Notes: generated from the letters alone by a model not told the origin. A stretch of 40,030 nucleotides of DNA from Clostridia bacterium (GCA_017441385.1 JAFRXY010000027.1:1-40030), one strand, 5' to 3'; positions 9,418-18,291 are shown, counted from the first letter of the stretch. Program-made: numbers and translations.

Positions 9418-9689
9418 AGAAACTGTTTCTTTGGCTGATTCGCTGGTATCAGAGGAATATCTCCTCCAGAACGCCGCCGCAGTGCCGGTTCTATCCGACC
9501 TGCTCCAATTACACCTACACGGCGATTGAGCGTTTCGGCGTGTTCAGAGGCTCCCTGATGGGATTGTGGAGGATTCTCCGGTGCAATCCTTTCAGCCGGG
9601 GAGGTTACGACCCTGTACCCGAAAAGAAGGTCAGAACCAAAACACGCAAAGAAGAAAACAGAGATTCAACCGAAAAACCAGCAGAATGA
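9414..9689 (+). CDS. yidD: Membrane protein insertion efficiency factor YidD
   Basis: A 91-aa protein with an N-terminal amphipathic segment ([16 protein letters not shown]) and the family core [44 protein letters not shown]. It assists YidC/Sec-dependent membrane insertion. The start is a TTG overlapping the rnpA stop; GGAGG lies 13 nt upstream. The C-terminus is a charged tail. The next gene, yidC, is its functional partner. Confidence 0.95.
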   Translation: MKKLFLWLIRWYQRNISSRTPPQCRFYPTCSNYTYTAIERFGVFRGSLMGLWRILRCNPFSRGGYDPVPEKKVRTKTRKEENRDSTEKPAE

Positions 9690-9868
9690 ATGACTGCGAT
9701 ATTATTCTATGAATGAAATTATTTTATTAAATTGAATTATTATTGATTATTTTTGAAAATTAAATAGTAATAGATGACAGCATATTTTCTTTCTGCTTTG
9801 AAATATTTATTTCATTGAAAATTCATTCAATGAATATCAATTATCCGAATGGAGGAATATGTTAAAAG

Positions 9869-11020
9869 ATGGATGCTTTATTTAATTTCATCGGTTCGAT
9901 TTTCGGATATGTGCTGTACTTCTTTAACAGCATATGCGGAAATTTCGGTGTTTCCATCATTCTGTTCACCCTGTTTACCAGACTACTGATGTTCCCGCTC
10001 ACCATCAAGCAGCAGAAAAGCATGGCGGGTATGCAGCGATTGCAGCCGAAAATGAAGGAATTGCAGGACAAATACGGCAATGACAAGGCGAAGTACAACG
10101 AAGAGGTGCAGAAGCTCTACCAGAGGGAAGGGCAGAGTCCGGCGGGCGGCTGTCTGCCGATGCTGATTCAGCTTCCGATTTTCTACGGCCTCTACCGCGC
10201 CATCTGTATGCCGCTGACCTGTACGCTTCATCTCGACATGAATGACACCGCGCTTGCCTCCGCCATGACCCGTATCAAATCGCTCTACGAAGTATATACG
10301 CCGTCTGCCAGCAGCTTTTATTCCCAGATCAATGTCATCGAGGCAGTCAGAAATATCGGCGGCGATTACGCGAAGTACGGCTTTACCGCGGCCGAATCGG
10401 CGACGCTGGAACCCATCTTCCAGCTCAGCAAGCAGTTCAATTTCCTTGGCATCGACCTGCTTTCCATCGCGAAATTCTGGAACCCCGCCATTATCCTGAC
10501 CTTCGTCGTGTTCGCGGCCAGCGCGGGCGGCATGCTGCTCACCAATAAGCTCACCGGCGCGGCGAATCAGTCCCAGATGAACGGTTGCAGCCCCAATATG
10601 ATGGGCATCAGCATGGGTCTTATGTCGGCATGGATTTCGCTGTCGGTTCCTTCCGCCATGGCGCTCTACTGGACTTGCAGCAGCCTTTTCGCTCCGGCGC
10701 AGAGCTGGGTGGTCAATAAATACTACAACGCGGCCATTCTCAACGCGAAGTCCGAAGCCCAGCGGCTTGCGAAAATCCGGCTGGAAGAAGAAGCGGTCGT
10801 TTCCGAAACCTATTCCAAAAAAGGAATCAAGAAATTCGCCCCGATCTACGCCATTCCGCAGGCGGCGGAAGCAGAGCAGACTTCCTCGGAAGAAGTGACG
10901 GAGGAAGTTTCCGAGCCGACAAAGACCGCCGCAAAGAAAAGCGCTTCGTCAAAGAAGAAAAAGGGCGGAAGCAAAGGCAATCAGTCTTCCTCCGCCTATC
11001 AGGGAAAGAAGAAGAAATAA
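9869..11020 (+). CDS. yidC: Membrane protein insertase YidC/OxaA
   Basis: A 383-aa insertase that places proteins in the cytoplasmic membrane alone or with SecYEG. Visible are the N-terminal membrane segment (FIGSIFGYVLYFFNSI), the cytoplasmic helical loop after PLTIKQQKSM, the conserved GGCLPMLIQLPIFYGLYRAI segment, and later hydrophobic segments. The C-terminal tail is lysine-rich (SKKKKGGSKG..GKKKK), as is common where it contacts ribosomes. There is no N-terminal lipobox, unlike Bacillus SpoIIIJ. A 179-bp AT-rich gap without a gene precedes it. Its stop codon merges with a modular 3' repeat (11018-11056). Confidence 0.95.
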   Translation: MDALFNFIGSIFGYVLYFFNSICGNFGVSIILFTLFTRLLMFPLTIKQQKSMAGMQRLQPKMKELQDKYGNDKAKYNEEVQKLYQREGQSPAGGCLPMLIQLPIFYGLYRAICMPLTCTLHLDMNDTALASAMTRIKSLYEVYTPSASSFYSQINVIEAVRNIGGDYAKYGFTAAESATLEPIFQLSKQFNFLGIDLLSIAKFWNPAIILTFVVFAASAGGMLLTNKLTGAANQSQMNGCSPNMMGISMGLMSAWISLSVPSAMALYWTCSSLFAPAQSWVVNKYYNAAILNAKSEAQRLAKIRLEEEAVVSETYSKKGIKKFAPIYAIPQAAEAEQTSSEEVTEEVSEPTKTAAKKSASSKKKKGGSKGNQSSSAYQGKKKK

Positions 11021-11056
11021 AAATAGAAAAGCGAGCAGCGCCCCTTCGCTGCAATC
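11018..11056 (+). repeat. Short modular 3' repeat after yidC
   Basis: It begins at the yidC stop: TAAAAATAGAAAAGCGAGCAG, then a hairpin GCAGCG / CGCTGC (11035-11052). It shares the A-run plus GAAA-GCG-GCAGCGC start with elements at 20821, 26632 and 32541 (minus), and the CCTTCGCTGCAA segment with the 32.4-kb element. Confidence 0.55.
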
Positions 11057-11094
11057 TCCTATATAACCTTATAGATTGAAAGGACGTTTCTGAA

Positions 11095-12036
11095 ATGAAG
11101 GAAATCATTGTTACCGGCGCGACTCTGGAAGAAGCCATTGCGGCCGGTTGCGCTCAGTTGGAGGCTGAGCAGTCGGAAGTGGAATACGAAGTGCTTGAAC
11201 AGCCTCAGCAGAAGATACTCGGACTTTTCGGCGGTGCGCCGGCAAAGGTAAGAGTCTATATCAAGGACACTCCCGCTTCGGTGGCAATCGCCTACCTCAC
11301 CGACATTCTCACCAATATGGGGGTCAAGGATCTGGAAATCACCGAGGAAGTCACGGAGGAGCGCACAATTCTCAACATCAATGGCGACGACGATGATCTC
11401 GGCGTGGTGATAGGGCATAGGGGAGACACCCTTACCGCCTTGCAGTATCTTGTGAGCCTGACCGCGAATAATGCCTGCGACGGTTATTTCAAGGTCTCGC
11501 TCAATGTCAAGAATTTCAGAGAGAAGCGCGAGAAGACACTTGAAACCGTCGCTTCCAAGACCGCTTTCAAAGCGTCAAAGCTCCAGAAGAACATTGCTCT
11601 CGAACCCATGAGCCCTTATGAGAGAAGCATTATTCATACCGCCGTGCAGTCCATTGACGGTGTGACAAGCTGGTCGGTAGGGGAGAATGAAAAGCGCCAT
11701 GTCGTGATCGGCCCCGAAGGGCTCGATGAAGGCGCCGACGGAATTCCCGCCAAGTATGCCAAGCTCAGGGACAGCCGCAGAGATCACGGCGGTCGCGGCG
11801 GTTATGGCAAGGGAAGCTACGGCCGCGGCGATAAGGGCGGTTACAACCGGGGCGGACGCGGCGGCTACGGCAAGGGAGAAAGAAACAGCTACAGCCGGAA
11901 CGGACGCGGCGGTTACCGCAACAGAAATCATTATTCCAAAAATGATTTTTCTCAAAACACCGCCCCTGTCAAACCCAAGAGCGATTATGAAGGCGGTTTC
12001 TCCTACGGTAAGATCAGCTACGGCAGCGACGAATAA
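11095..12036 (+). CDS. khpB: RNA-binding protein KhpB (Jag/EloR) with RGG-rich tail
   Basis: A 313-aa protein: Jag N-terminal domain (1-55), KH domain with VVIGHRGDTL (about 104-113), and R3H domain (PMSPYERSIIHTAVQ, about 171-208). The family binds RNA and is linked to control of cell elongation in Gram-positive bacteria, together with KhpA. Unusually, residues about 228-280 form a Gly/Arg/Tyr tail (RGG and GGYG repeats), resembling eukaryotic RGG boxes. It is co-directional with yidC, 74 bp downstream, and ends in a strong terminator. KhpB calls are secure; the function of the tail is inference. Confidence 0.93.
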   Translation: MKEIIVTGATLEEAIAAGCAQLEAEQSEVEYEVLEQPQQKILGLFGGAPAKVRVYIKDTPASVAIAYLTDILTNMGVKDLEITEEVTEERTILNINGDDDDLGVVIGHRGDTLTALQYLVSLTANNACDGYFKVSLNVKNFREKREKTLETVASKTAFKASKLQKNIALEPMSPYERSIIHTAVQSIDGVTSWSVGENEKRHVVIGPEGLDEGADGIPAKYAKLRDSRRDHGGRGGYGKGSYGRGDKGGYNRGGRGGYGKGERNSYSRNGRGGYRNRNHYSKNDFSQNTAPVKPKSDYEGGFSYGKISYGSDE

Positions 12037-12064
12037 TTCATTCCGAATGCCATCATCAATTCAT

Positions 12065-12111
12065 TCCGGTCACGGACGTGTTTATGAAAGCGCGTCCGTG
12101 ACCGGATTTTT
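12065..12111 (+). terminator. Terminator after khpB
   Basis: A perfect 14-bp stem TCCGGTCACGGACG (12065-12078) / CGTCCGTGACCGGA (12093-12106), followed by TTTTT. The T-run runs straight into parS site 1. Confidence 0.92.
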
Positions 12112-12126
12112 GTTTCACGTGAAACA
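12111..12126. promoter_or_regulatory. parS site 1
   Basis: TGTTTCACGTGAAACA, a perfect 16-bp palindrome matching the ParB-binding consensus. It lies just after the khpB terminator, 5.3 kb from parB. Confidence 0.93.
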
Positions 12127-12154
12127 TATACAAATAGTTGGCAATATTCCTATA

Positions 12155-12170
12155 TGTTTCACGTGAAACA
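12155..12170. promoter_or_regulatory. parS site 2
   Basis: A second identical TGTTTCACGTGAAACA palindrome, 44 bp from site 1, upstream of the mnmE promoter. Confidence 0.93.
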
Positions 12171-12195
12171 TATAAAAAACCGTGAGGAAATGGCA

Positions 12196-12223
12196 TTGCA
12201 TTTGCGGAAAAGTATGCTATAAT
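12196..12223 (+). promoter_or_regulatory. mnmE promoter
   Basis: TTGCAT (12196-12201) and TATAAT (12218-12223) with 16-bp spacing. It probably drives mnmE-mnmG-rsmG. Confidence 0.65.
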
Positions 12224-12272
12224 ATAGGAGAAAAGCTATACAGAAATTCAATCAACAAGCAGGTGATCAATC

Positions 12273-13637
12273 ATGAGCGACACCATTGCCGCCATTGCGA
12301 CACCGCAGGCGGCCGGCGGCATCGGCATTGTGCGGATATCAGGGGAGAGCGCCATTGCCATTGCGGACAGGGTATTTCGGGCGGTGAACGGAATTCCGCT
12401 GACCAAATCGGCAGGATATGCCGCCCATCTGGGGCATGTGCGGGATGAAAACGAAACATTGGATGAAGCCATTGCACTTGTATTCCGGGCGCCGAAAAGC
12501 TATACCGGCGAAGATGTAGTGGAACTTTCCTGCCACGGCGGGTTGTATATCATCCGGCGGGTGCTGCGGGCGGTTCTTTCCCATGGGGCGAGAATGGCGG
12601 AGGCAGGAGAATTCACCCGAAGAGCCTTTGAAAACGGCAAGATCGACCTTACACAGGCGGAGGCTGTGATGGATATCATTTCCGCCAGCGGAGAACAGGC
12701 CGCCAAGGCCGCCCTTTCCGTCATGGAGGGCAAACTGGCGGGTAAAATCAATCTGCTGAAGGAACAGCTGACCGGCTACGCGGCGCACCTTGCGGCGTGG
12801 GCGGACTATCCCGAAGAAGATCTGATTCCCGTCGACCCCGCGAAATTGTCATTCCAATTGGAGGATTGTGCCTGCCGGCTTCGCAAACTGATTGCGGACG
12901 GCGACGCGGGAAGGCTCCTCCGGGACGGCGTGGACACCGTGATCGTCGGAAAGCCGAATGTCGGCAAGTCCACCCTGATGAATTGCCTTGCCGGCTGCGA
13001 ACGCAGCATTGTCACCCATATCGCCGGCACCACAAGGGATATTGTGGAGGACAAGGTTCTTGTGGGAGATGTCATTCTGAATCTCGCCGACACAGCCGGC
13101 ATTCACGACACCTTTGACCCGGTGGAAAGAATAGGTGTGGCCCGAGCCAAAAGCAGAATGAACCGGGCGAGCTTGGTCATTGCTGTTTTTGACAATTCCC
13201 TGCCGCTGGATGAGGATGATATTGCGCTGATCGATGAAATCAAGGGACTTTCCTGCGTGGCTGTCATCAATAAGACGGACATGGAGAGCAGACTCGATGT
13301 CCACTACATTGCGGAGAGAATCAGCAATGTGATTTTCATTTCCGCCAAGGAAGAAAGCGGCATTGAGGCGCTTGGTCAGGCCGTTGCGGAATTGCTGGGG
13401 ACTTCCTCCCTGAACCCCGCCGACGGCATTCTTTCCGGCGAGAGACAGATCAACTGCTGCCGGAATTGCCTGCAAATGGTAGAAGAAGCACGGGAAGCCC
13501 TTTCGATGGGCATGACCCTTGACGCTGTGAATGTCTCTCTGGATTGCGCCATTCATTCCTTGCTGGAATTGACGGGGGAGAAAGTCACCGAAGTGGTCAC
13601 CGACGCGGTCTTTCATCGGTTTTGCGTTGGAAAATGA
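12273..13637 (+). CDS. mnmE: tRNA modification GTPase MnmE
   Basis: A 454-aa GTPase that with MnmG installs the aminomethyl-type group on U34 of certain tRNAs. The N-terminal folate-binding domain starts DTIAAIATPQAAGGIGIVRISG. The GTPase domain has G1 GKPNVGKST (226-234), DTAG (273-276) and NKTD. The C-terminus is FCVGK, with the family's essential near-terminal Cys. AGGTG precedes the ATG. mnmG starts 18 bp downstream, so the complex partners share an operon. Confidence 0.97.
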   Translation: MSDTIAAIATPQAAGGIGIVRISGESAIAIADRVFRAVNGIPLTKSAGYAAHLGHVRDENETLDEAIALVFRAPKSYTGEDVVELSCHGGLYIIRRVLRAVLSHGARMAEAGEFTRRAFENGKIDLTQAEAVMDIISASGEQAAKAALSVMEGKLAGKINLLKEQLTGYAAHLAAWADYPEEDLIPVDPAKLSFQLEDCACRLRKLIADGDAGRLLRDGVDTVIVGKPNVGKSTLMNCLAGCERSIVTHIAGTTRDIVEDKVLVGDVILNLADTAGIHDTFDPVERIGVARAKSRMNRASLVIAVFDNSLPLDEDDIALIDEIKGLSCVAVINKTDMESRLDVHYIAERISNVIFISAKEESGIEALGQAVAELLGTSSLNPADGILSGERQINCCRNCLQMVEEAREALSMGMTLDAVNVSLDCAIHSLLELTGEKVTEVVTDAVFHRFCVGK

Positions 13638-13655
13638 TAGGAGAATATTAGTAGA

Positions 13656-15569
13656 ATGGAATATATAGCAGAAAATTATGACGTTGCGGTCATTGGCGCG
13701 GGACATGCCGGCACCGAGGCGGCGCTTGCCTCCGCCAGATTGGGCTGCGCGACCGTTATTTTTACAATCAATATGGACGCTGTCGGCAATCTTCCCTGCA
13801 ATCCTTCCATAGGAGGAACGGCAAAAGGGCATTTGGTCAGGGAAGTGGACGCGCTGGGCGGTGAAATGGGAAGGGCGGCCGACGATACCTTTATTCAAAG
13901 CCGTATGCTCAACCGTGGCAAAGGCCCTGCCGTCCACAGCCTTCGTGCCCAGATCGACCGCAGAAAATATTCTGCGCGAATCAAGCACGCGCTGGAATTG
14001 CAGCCCCATCTGGATTTAAAACAGGCGGAAATCATCGAAATCCGCCCTTCCAAAGGGGAATTCCGCTGGCAGCTCGTCACCAAAATGGGGGCTGTCTATT
14101 CCGCAAAATGCGTCATCATTGCCACCGGCACTTATCTCGGCGGGAGAATCTATGTCGGTGACGTCGCTTTTGAAGGCGGCCCGGACGGAATGTTTGCGGC
14201 CACTTGCTTGGGAAAATGCCTGCGTGAGCTTGGATTGCCCTGCCGACGCTTCAAAACCGGCACGCCGGCGAGAATTCACCGGGCTTCCATTGATTTCAGC
14301 CATCTGGAAGAGCAAGCGGGAGACGAGGAAATTACACCTTTTTCCTACGATACCCTTGAAAATCCCGATTTTCCTCTGGAAAATAAGGTCGTCTGCCATG
14401 TCACCTGGACAAATGAACGCACTAAACAGATTATTCTCGACAATATCCACCGTTCTCCCCTCTACAGTGGAAAAATTGACGGCATCGGGCCGCGCTATTG
14501 CCCCAGTATTGAAGACAAAATCGTCCGATTTTCCGAAAAAGAGCGACATCAGCTCTTTATTGAGCCATGCGGCCTTGACACAGAGGAAATGTATTTGCAG
14601 GGTGCTTCTTCTTCCTTGCCGGAAGACGTGCAGATCGCGCTCTATCGCTCCATTCCGGGGTTGGAACATGTCAAGATTATGCGCACCGCCTACGCCATTG
14701 AATATGATTGCATTGACCCGCTGGCGCTCAGAGCGACATTGGAATGCAAGGACTTTCCCGGTCTGTACGGCGCGGGGCAGTTCAACGGCAGTTCCGGCTA
14801 TGAAGAAGCCGCCGCGCAGGGCATTGTCGCCGGCATCAATGCCGCGCTGAGTGTTCTGGGAAGGGAACAGGTCATTTTCCCCCGTTCCGGCAGCTATATC
14901 GGGACGCTGATAGATGATCTGGTGACAAAGGGTGTCGCGGATCCCTACCGGATGATGACCTCCCGGTCGGAATACCGCTTGATTCTCCGTCAGGATAACG
15001 CTGATGAGCGCCTTATGCCCCTCGGACATGCCATCGGATTGGTATCGGACGAGCGTTACAGGCAATTTCTGACACGCACGGAATTCAAAAAGCAGGAATT
15101 AAAACGCGTCAGAGACACCGCCATTCCGGCCTCGGAAGAAGTCAATTCCCTGCTTGTTTCACATGAAACAACGCCGATCAACAATCCGGTCAGGCTGATA
15201 GAGCTTCTTAAACGACCGGAATTGAATTATCAGGCGCTGGAACCGGTCGATTCCACCCGCCCGGACATTCCTCCTTATATTTTTGAGCAGGTGGAAGTGG
15301 AAATTAAATACGAAGGCTACATTAAGCGTCAGCAGGCGATGATTGACGAAGCCAACCGACTGGAAGCAAAAAAATTGCCGGCCGACATGGATTATTCCGC
15401 CATTACCGGTCTACGGCTGGAAGCAATTGAAAAACTCGGTAAAATCCGCCCTGAAAGCATCGGTCAGGCCTCCAGAATTTCCGGCGTAAGTCCCGCGGAT
15501 ATTTCCGTTTTGCTGATCTGGCTTGCGAAAAACAGCCATCAAAGCCATGCTTCAGACAGTGAGAGATAG
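13656..15569 (+). CDS. mnmG: tRNA uridine-5-carboxymethylaminomethyl modification enzyme MnmG
   Basis: A 637-aa FAD protein and partner of MnmE. The FAD dinucleotide fold GAGHAG is at residues 14-19. The family motifs NPSIGGTAKGHLVREVDALGG and GTYLGGRI, and the C-terminal GVSPADISVLLIWL segment, are present. It is full length. A near-perfect parS site (15155-15170) lies inside the coding sequence, and rsmG follows 19 bp later. Confidence 0.97.
   Translation: MEYIAENYDVAVIGAGHAGTEAALASARLGCATVIFTINMDAVGNLPCNPSIGGTAKGHLVREVDALGGEMGRAADDTFIQSRMLNRGKGPAVHSLRAQIDRRKYSARIKHALELQPHLDLKQAEIIEIRPSKGEFRWQLVTKMGAVYSAKCVIIATGTYLGGRIYVGDVAFEGGPDGMFAATCLGKCLRELGLPCRRFKTGTPARIHRASIDFSHLEEQAGDEEITPFSYDTLENPDFPLENKVVCHVTWTNERTKQIILDNIHRSPLYSGKIDGIGPRYCPSIEDKIVRFSEKERHQLFIEPCGLDTEEMYLQGASSSLPEDVQIALYRSIPGLEHVKIMRTAYAIEYDCIDPLALRATLECKDFPGLYGAGQFNGSSGYEEAAAQGIVAGINAALSVLGREQVIFPRSGSYIGTLIDDLVTKGVADPYRMMTSRSEYRLILRQDNADERLMPLGHAIGLVSDERYRQFLTRTEFKKQELKRVRDTAIPASEEVNSLLVSHETTPINNPVRLIELLKRPELNYQALEPVDSTRPDIPPYIFEQVEVEIKYEGYIKRQQAMIDEANRLEAKKLPADMDYSAITGLRLEAIEKLGKIRPESIGQASRISGVSPADISVLLIWLAKNSHQSHASDSER
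15155..15170. promoter_or_regulatory. parS-like site inside mnmG
   Basis: TGTTTCACATGAAACA differs from the three perfect sites by one base near the centre. Encoding SLLVSHETTP, it tolerates the palindrome within the reading frame. Binding by ParB is likely but may be weaker. Confidence 0.7.
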
Positions 15570-15588
15570 GGGAGAGGGGAAATTAAAT

Positions 15589-16305
15589 ATGCCAATTATT
15601 GACAATAACGCAATGTCCATCAAAGCAAAGAATTTGGGTATTTCATTATCCCCTGACCAACTGGCTCAGCTGGAACAATACGCGCAACTGCTCGTGGAAT
15701 GGAATACCCGCATGAATCTGACCGGCATTACCGACGGGGAGGGAATTATGACCCGTCATTTTGAAGACAGCCTTGCTTTGCTGTCCTATGTCTCTGTTCC
15801 GGAGGGCGCAAAGATAATTGACGTAGGCACAGGAGCGGGTTTTCCCGGCATGGTGCTGAAAATTGCCCGTCCGGATCTTCATTTGACCCTGCTGGACAGC
15901 CTGCACAAACGCCTTGTTTTCTTGGAAGAGGTCGCACGTACTATCGGACTTGAATTGCGCACACTGCACCTTCGGGCCGAGGAAGGCGGGAAGATTCCGG
16001 CCTTCAGAGAGCAATTCGATATTGCCTGCGCCAGAGCGGTTTCCAATCTCAGGGAGCTGGCGGAATATTGCCTGCCTTATGTCAGGGTGGGCGGTCAATT
16101 TGTCTCCATGAAAGGCCCTGACGCGGGGGAGGAATTGCATTCCGCCCGGCCGGCCATCGGAACGCTGGGGGGGAAGGTTTCCTCTGTTAATGAATACTCC
16201 ATTTCGGACGGTAGCGGACGGACAATTATTGTAGTGGAAAAGTGCAAATCCACCCCTTCGCAATTTCCCCGCCCTTCTGCAAAAATCAGCAAGAAGCCTC
16301 TCTGA
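15589..16305 (+). CDS. rsmG: 16S rRNA (guanine527-N7)-methyltransferase RsmG
   Basis: A 238-aa SAM-dependent methyltransferase that modifies G527 of 16S rRNA. The SAM motif IDVGTGAGFPGMVL is at about 77-90, preceded by the family core EWNTRMNLTGI..RHFEDSL. I use the ATG at 15589 because GGAGAGGGG lies just upstream; the open frame extends back to 15523 inside mnmG, without support. This is the third gene of the mnmE-mnmG-rsmG unit. parS site 3 follows its stop by 17 bp. Confidence 0.96.
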   Translation: MPIIDNNAMSIKAKNLGISLSPDQLAQLEQYAQLLVEWNTRMNLTGITDGEGIMTRHFEDSLALLSYVSVPEGAKIIDVGTGAGFPGMVLKIARPDLHLTLLDSLHKRLVFLEEVARTIGLELRTLHLRAEEGGKIPAFREQFDIACARAVSNLRELAEYCLPYVRVGGQFVSMKGPDAGEELHSARPAIGTLGGKVSSVNEYSISDGSGRTIIVVEKCKSTPSQFPRPSAKISKKPL

Positions 16306-16322
16306 CCGGTGCAAAACACCTA

Positions 16323-16338
16323 TGTTTCACGTGAAACA
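16323..16338. promoter_or_regulatory. parS site 3
   Basis: A third perfect TGTTTCACGTGAAACA palindrome, between rsmG and the parA promoter. Confidence 0.93.
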
Positions 16339-16381
16339 TAGGCCATTAACATAAATTTTAGAAAAAAAGTCCGAAAAGGGA

Positions 16382-16409
16382 TTGTAATTCAGGCTGAATA
16401 TGATATAAT
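16382..16409 (+). promoter_or_regulatory. parA promoter
   Basis: TTGTAA (16382-16387) and TATAAT (16404-16409) with 16-bp spacing, 44 bp after parS site 3. ParB spreading from parS could influence it; that is inference. Confidence 0.65.
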
Positions 16410-16457
16410 CATATATGTGATTTCAAATTTATCTGATTAAAGAAAGGTGCTTATACG

Positions 16458-17225
16458 ATGGGCAAAATTATTGCTGTTACCAACCAGAAAGGCGGCGTGG
16501 GCAAGACAACGACCGCTGTCAACCTCGCTTCTGCGCTTGGTACAATGAACAAAAAGGTGCTGCTGGTGGATATTGACCCGCAGGGCAACGCGACTTCCGG
16601 CCTTGGCATCGACAAGCAGGAGAGCCAGCGGTCTTCCTACACCGTCATGACCGGCGAGGCCAACGCCGATGAAATTGCCATCAAGACGGAATTCAAGAAT
16701 GTTTCTATCGTTCCCTCCGACATCAGAATGGCGGGCGCTGACTTGGAAATTTCAGAGATGGACAACCGCGAGTCGATTCTGAAAAAGGGACTGGCGGCGG
16801 CGCGTGAAATGTATGACTTTGTGCTGATTGACTGCCCGCCTTCCCTCAGTCTGATTACCATCAACGCTCTGAATGCCGCCGACAGCGTGCTCGTTCCGAT
16901 TCAGTGCGAATACTACGCTTTGGAAGGCCTTGCGCAGCTCACCGGCACGGTGAACCGCATCAAGCGTACATACAATTCGCACTTGGAAATTGAAGGCGTG
17001 CTATTCACGATGTACGACGGCAGGCTCAATCTTACGCAGGAAGTGGCGGAACAGGTCAAGAAATACTTCCCGAAGCAGGTTTTCAAGACGGTCATCCCCC
17101 GCACCGTGCGCCTTTCCGAAGCGCCCAGCTACGGACAGCCCATCAATTATTTTGATAAGAAATCCAAAGGCTCCGAAGCCTATGACAAACTTGCGAAGGA
17201 AATCATCAAAAAGAATAAGAATTAG
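16458..17225 (+). CDS. parA: Chromosome partitioning ATPase ParA/Soj
   Basis: A 255-aa P-loop ATPase with the deviant Walker A KGGVGKTT at residues 11-18, the DIDPQGNATSGLG motif and the VLIDCPPSLS Walker B. With ParB and parS it segregates origins, and in Bacillus Soj also controls DnaA. AAAGG precedes the ATG. The usual tight parA-parB junction is interrupted by a 105-bp MITE-like element at 17249-17353. Confidence 0.96.
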   Translation: MGKIIAVTNQKGGVGKTTTAVNLASALGTMNKKVLLVDIDPQGNATSGLGIDKQESQRSSYTVMTGEANADEIAIKTEFKNVSIVPSDIRMAGADLEISEMDNRESILKKGLAAAREMYDFVLIDCPPSLSLITINALNAADSVLVPIQCEYYALEGLAQLTGTVNRIKRTYNSHLEIEGVLFTMYDGRLNLTQEVAEQVKKYFPKQVFKTVIPRTVRLSEAPSYGQPINYFDKKSKGSEAYDKLAKEIIKKNKN

Positions 17226-17248
17226 CTTCATTTCAAACGCGACGATTG

Positions 17249-17353
17249 TTATACTCAATAACGATTTAGCGTGCCGCCTCGGACTTCACAAAAACCATAT
17301 ATGAAAGTTTTTGCTCGTCCTCGGCTGGCAGCTATTGCCGTTATTGAGTATAG
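17249..17353 (+). mobile_element. MITE-like element, copy 2, between parA and parB
   Basis: Same 15-bp left end TTATACTCAATAACG; the right end matches at 14 of 15 bases (final A replaced by G). The other 104 bases equal the reverse complement of copy 1 at 6718-6822 exactly. It begins 23 bp after the parA stop and ends 15 bp before the parB start, so it lies within the parAB transcript. No transposase frame. Confidence 0.85.
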
Positions 17354-17368
17354 AACGGAGGTAAAAAA

Positions 17369-18250
17369 ATGGCAGGAAAAAGAGGCGGTCTGGGCAAGGG
17401 TCTGGACTCGCTGTTTAATGATAATATCATCGAAGAAGGGGACAGTGTCCGCACTTTGCGCATTTCGGAGCTGGAACCCAACAGGAATCAGCCGAGAAAG
17501 GAATTCGACCCGGCCGCACTGGCGGAATTGGCGGATTCCATTGCGGCGGTCGGCGTCATTCAACCGCTCATTGTGCGCCCCATTCCCAGCGGAGGATATC
17601 AGATTGTCGCGGGTGAAAGGCGCTGGAGAGCCGCTCAGAGCGCGGGACTGACCGAAGTGCCGGTGGTGATCCGGGAGCTGAACGACAGGGAAGTCGATGA
17701 AATCGCGCTGATAGAAAATCTCCAGCGGGAAGATCTCAATCCGGTGGAAGAAGCCGAGGGGTATCGGCACCTGATGAATGAATACGGTTTGACGCAGGAA
17801 CAGGTGGCAGGCCGCGTGGGAAAATCGCGTCCCAGTGTCGCCAATTCCGTACGCTTGCTGGAACTTCCCGATTCCGTTCTGGGAATGCTCACCGCCGGTG
17901 ATCTCACCGTCGGTCATGTGCGCCCGCTTCTCGGATTGCACGATGAAGACGCTATGATCCGCATTGCCTGTCAGGCGGTGAAAAGAAAAATGACCGTCCG
18001 CGACGTCGAAAAGCAGGTCAAAAAGGAAAAGAATGAAGCGGGCGACAATACATCTTCCAAGAAAGCGCCGGCCGAGCGGGACAATTATTTTGATGAAGTG
18101 GAAATTGCGCTTTCCATGGCTCTCGGACGTAAAGTGAAGGTCGTCGGTTCATTTGAAAAAGGCACGCTGGAAGTTGACTTCTTCTCCAATGATGATTTAG
18201 CCGAGCTTGCCAACCGGCTGGGCGGCAATCAGAATCATGACAATTATTAA
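17369..18250 (+). CDS. parB: Chromosome partitioning protein ParB/Spo0J
   Basis: A 293-aa parS-binding CTPase clamp. The N-terminal peptide GKRGGLGKGLDSLF matches the ParA-stimulating tail. The GERRWRAA CTP-binding box is at about 82-89, and a central helix-turn-helix (TQEQVAGRVGKSRPSVANSV) binds parS. GGAGG lies 8 nt before the ATG, just beyond the MITE. Four candidate parS sites lie within 6 kb. Confidence 0.96.
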   Translation: MAGKRGGLGKGLDSLFNDNIIEEGDSVRTLRISELEPNRNQPRKEFDPAALAELADSIAAVGVIQPLIVRPIPSGGYQIVAGERRWRAAQSAGLTEVPVVIRELNDREVDEIALIENLQREDLNPVEEAEGYRHLMNEYGLTQEQVAGRVGKSRPSVANSVRLLELPDSVLGMLTAGDLTVGHVRPLLGLHDEDAMIRIACQAVKRKMTVRDVEKQVKKEKNEAGDNTSSKKAPAERDNYFDEVEIALSMALGRKVKVVGSFEKGTLEVDFFSNDDLAELANRLGGNQNHDNY

Positions 18251-18291
18251 TCTATAAATAAAAATATTCATTGAAGGGAGAACTTGTTTTC

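Noticed and set aside
12849-14009. 386-codon minus-strand frame opposite mnmE/mnmG
   Set aside because: It spans the ends of two secure genes and has no supporting start signals.
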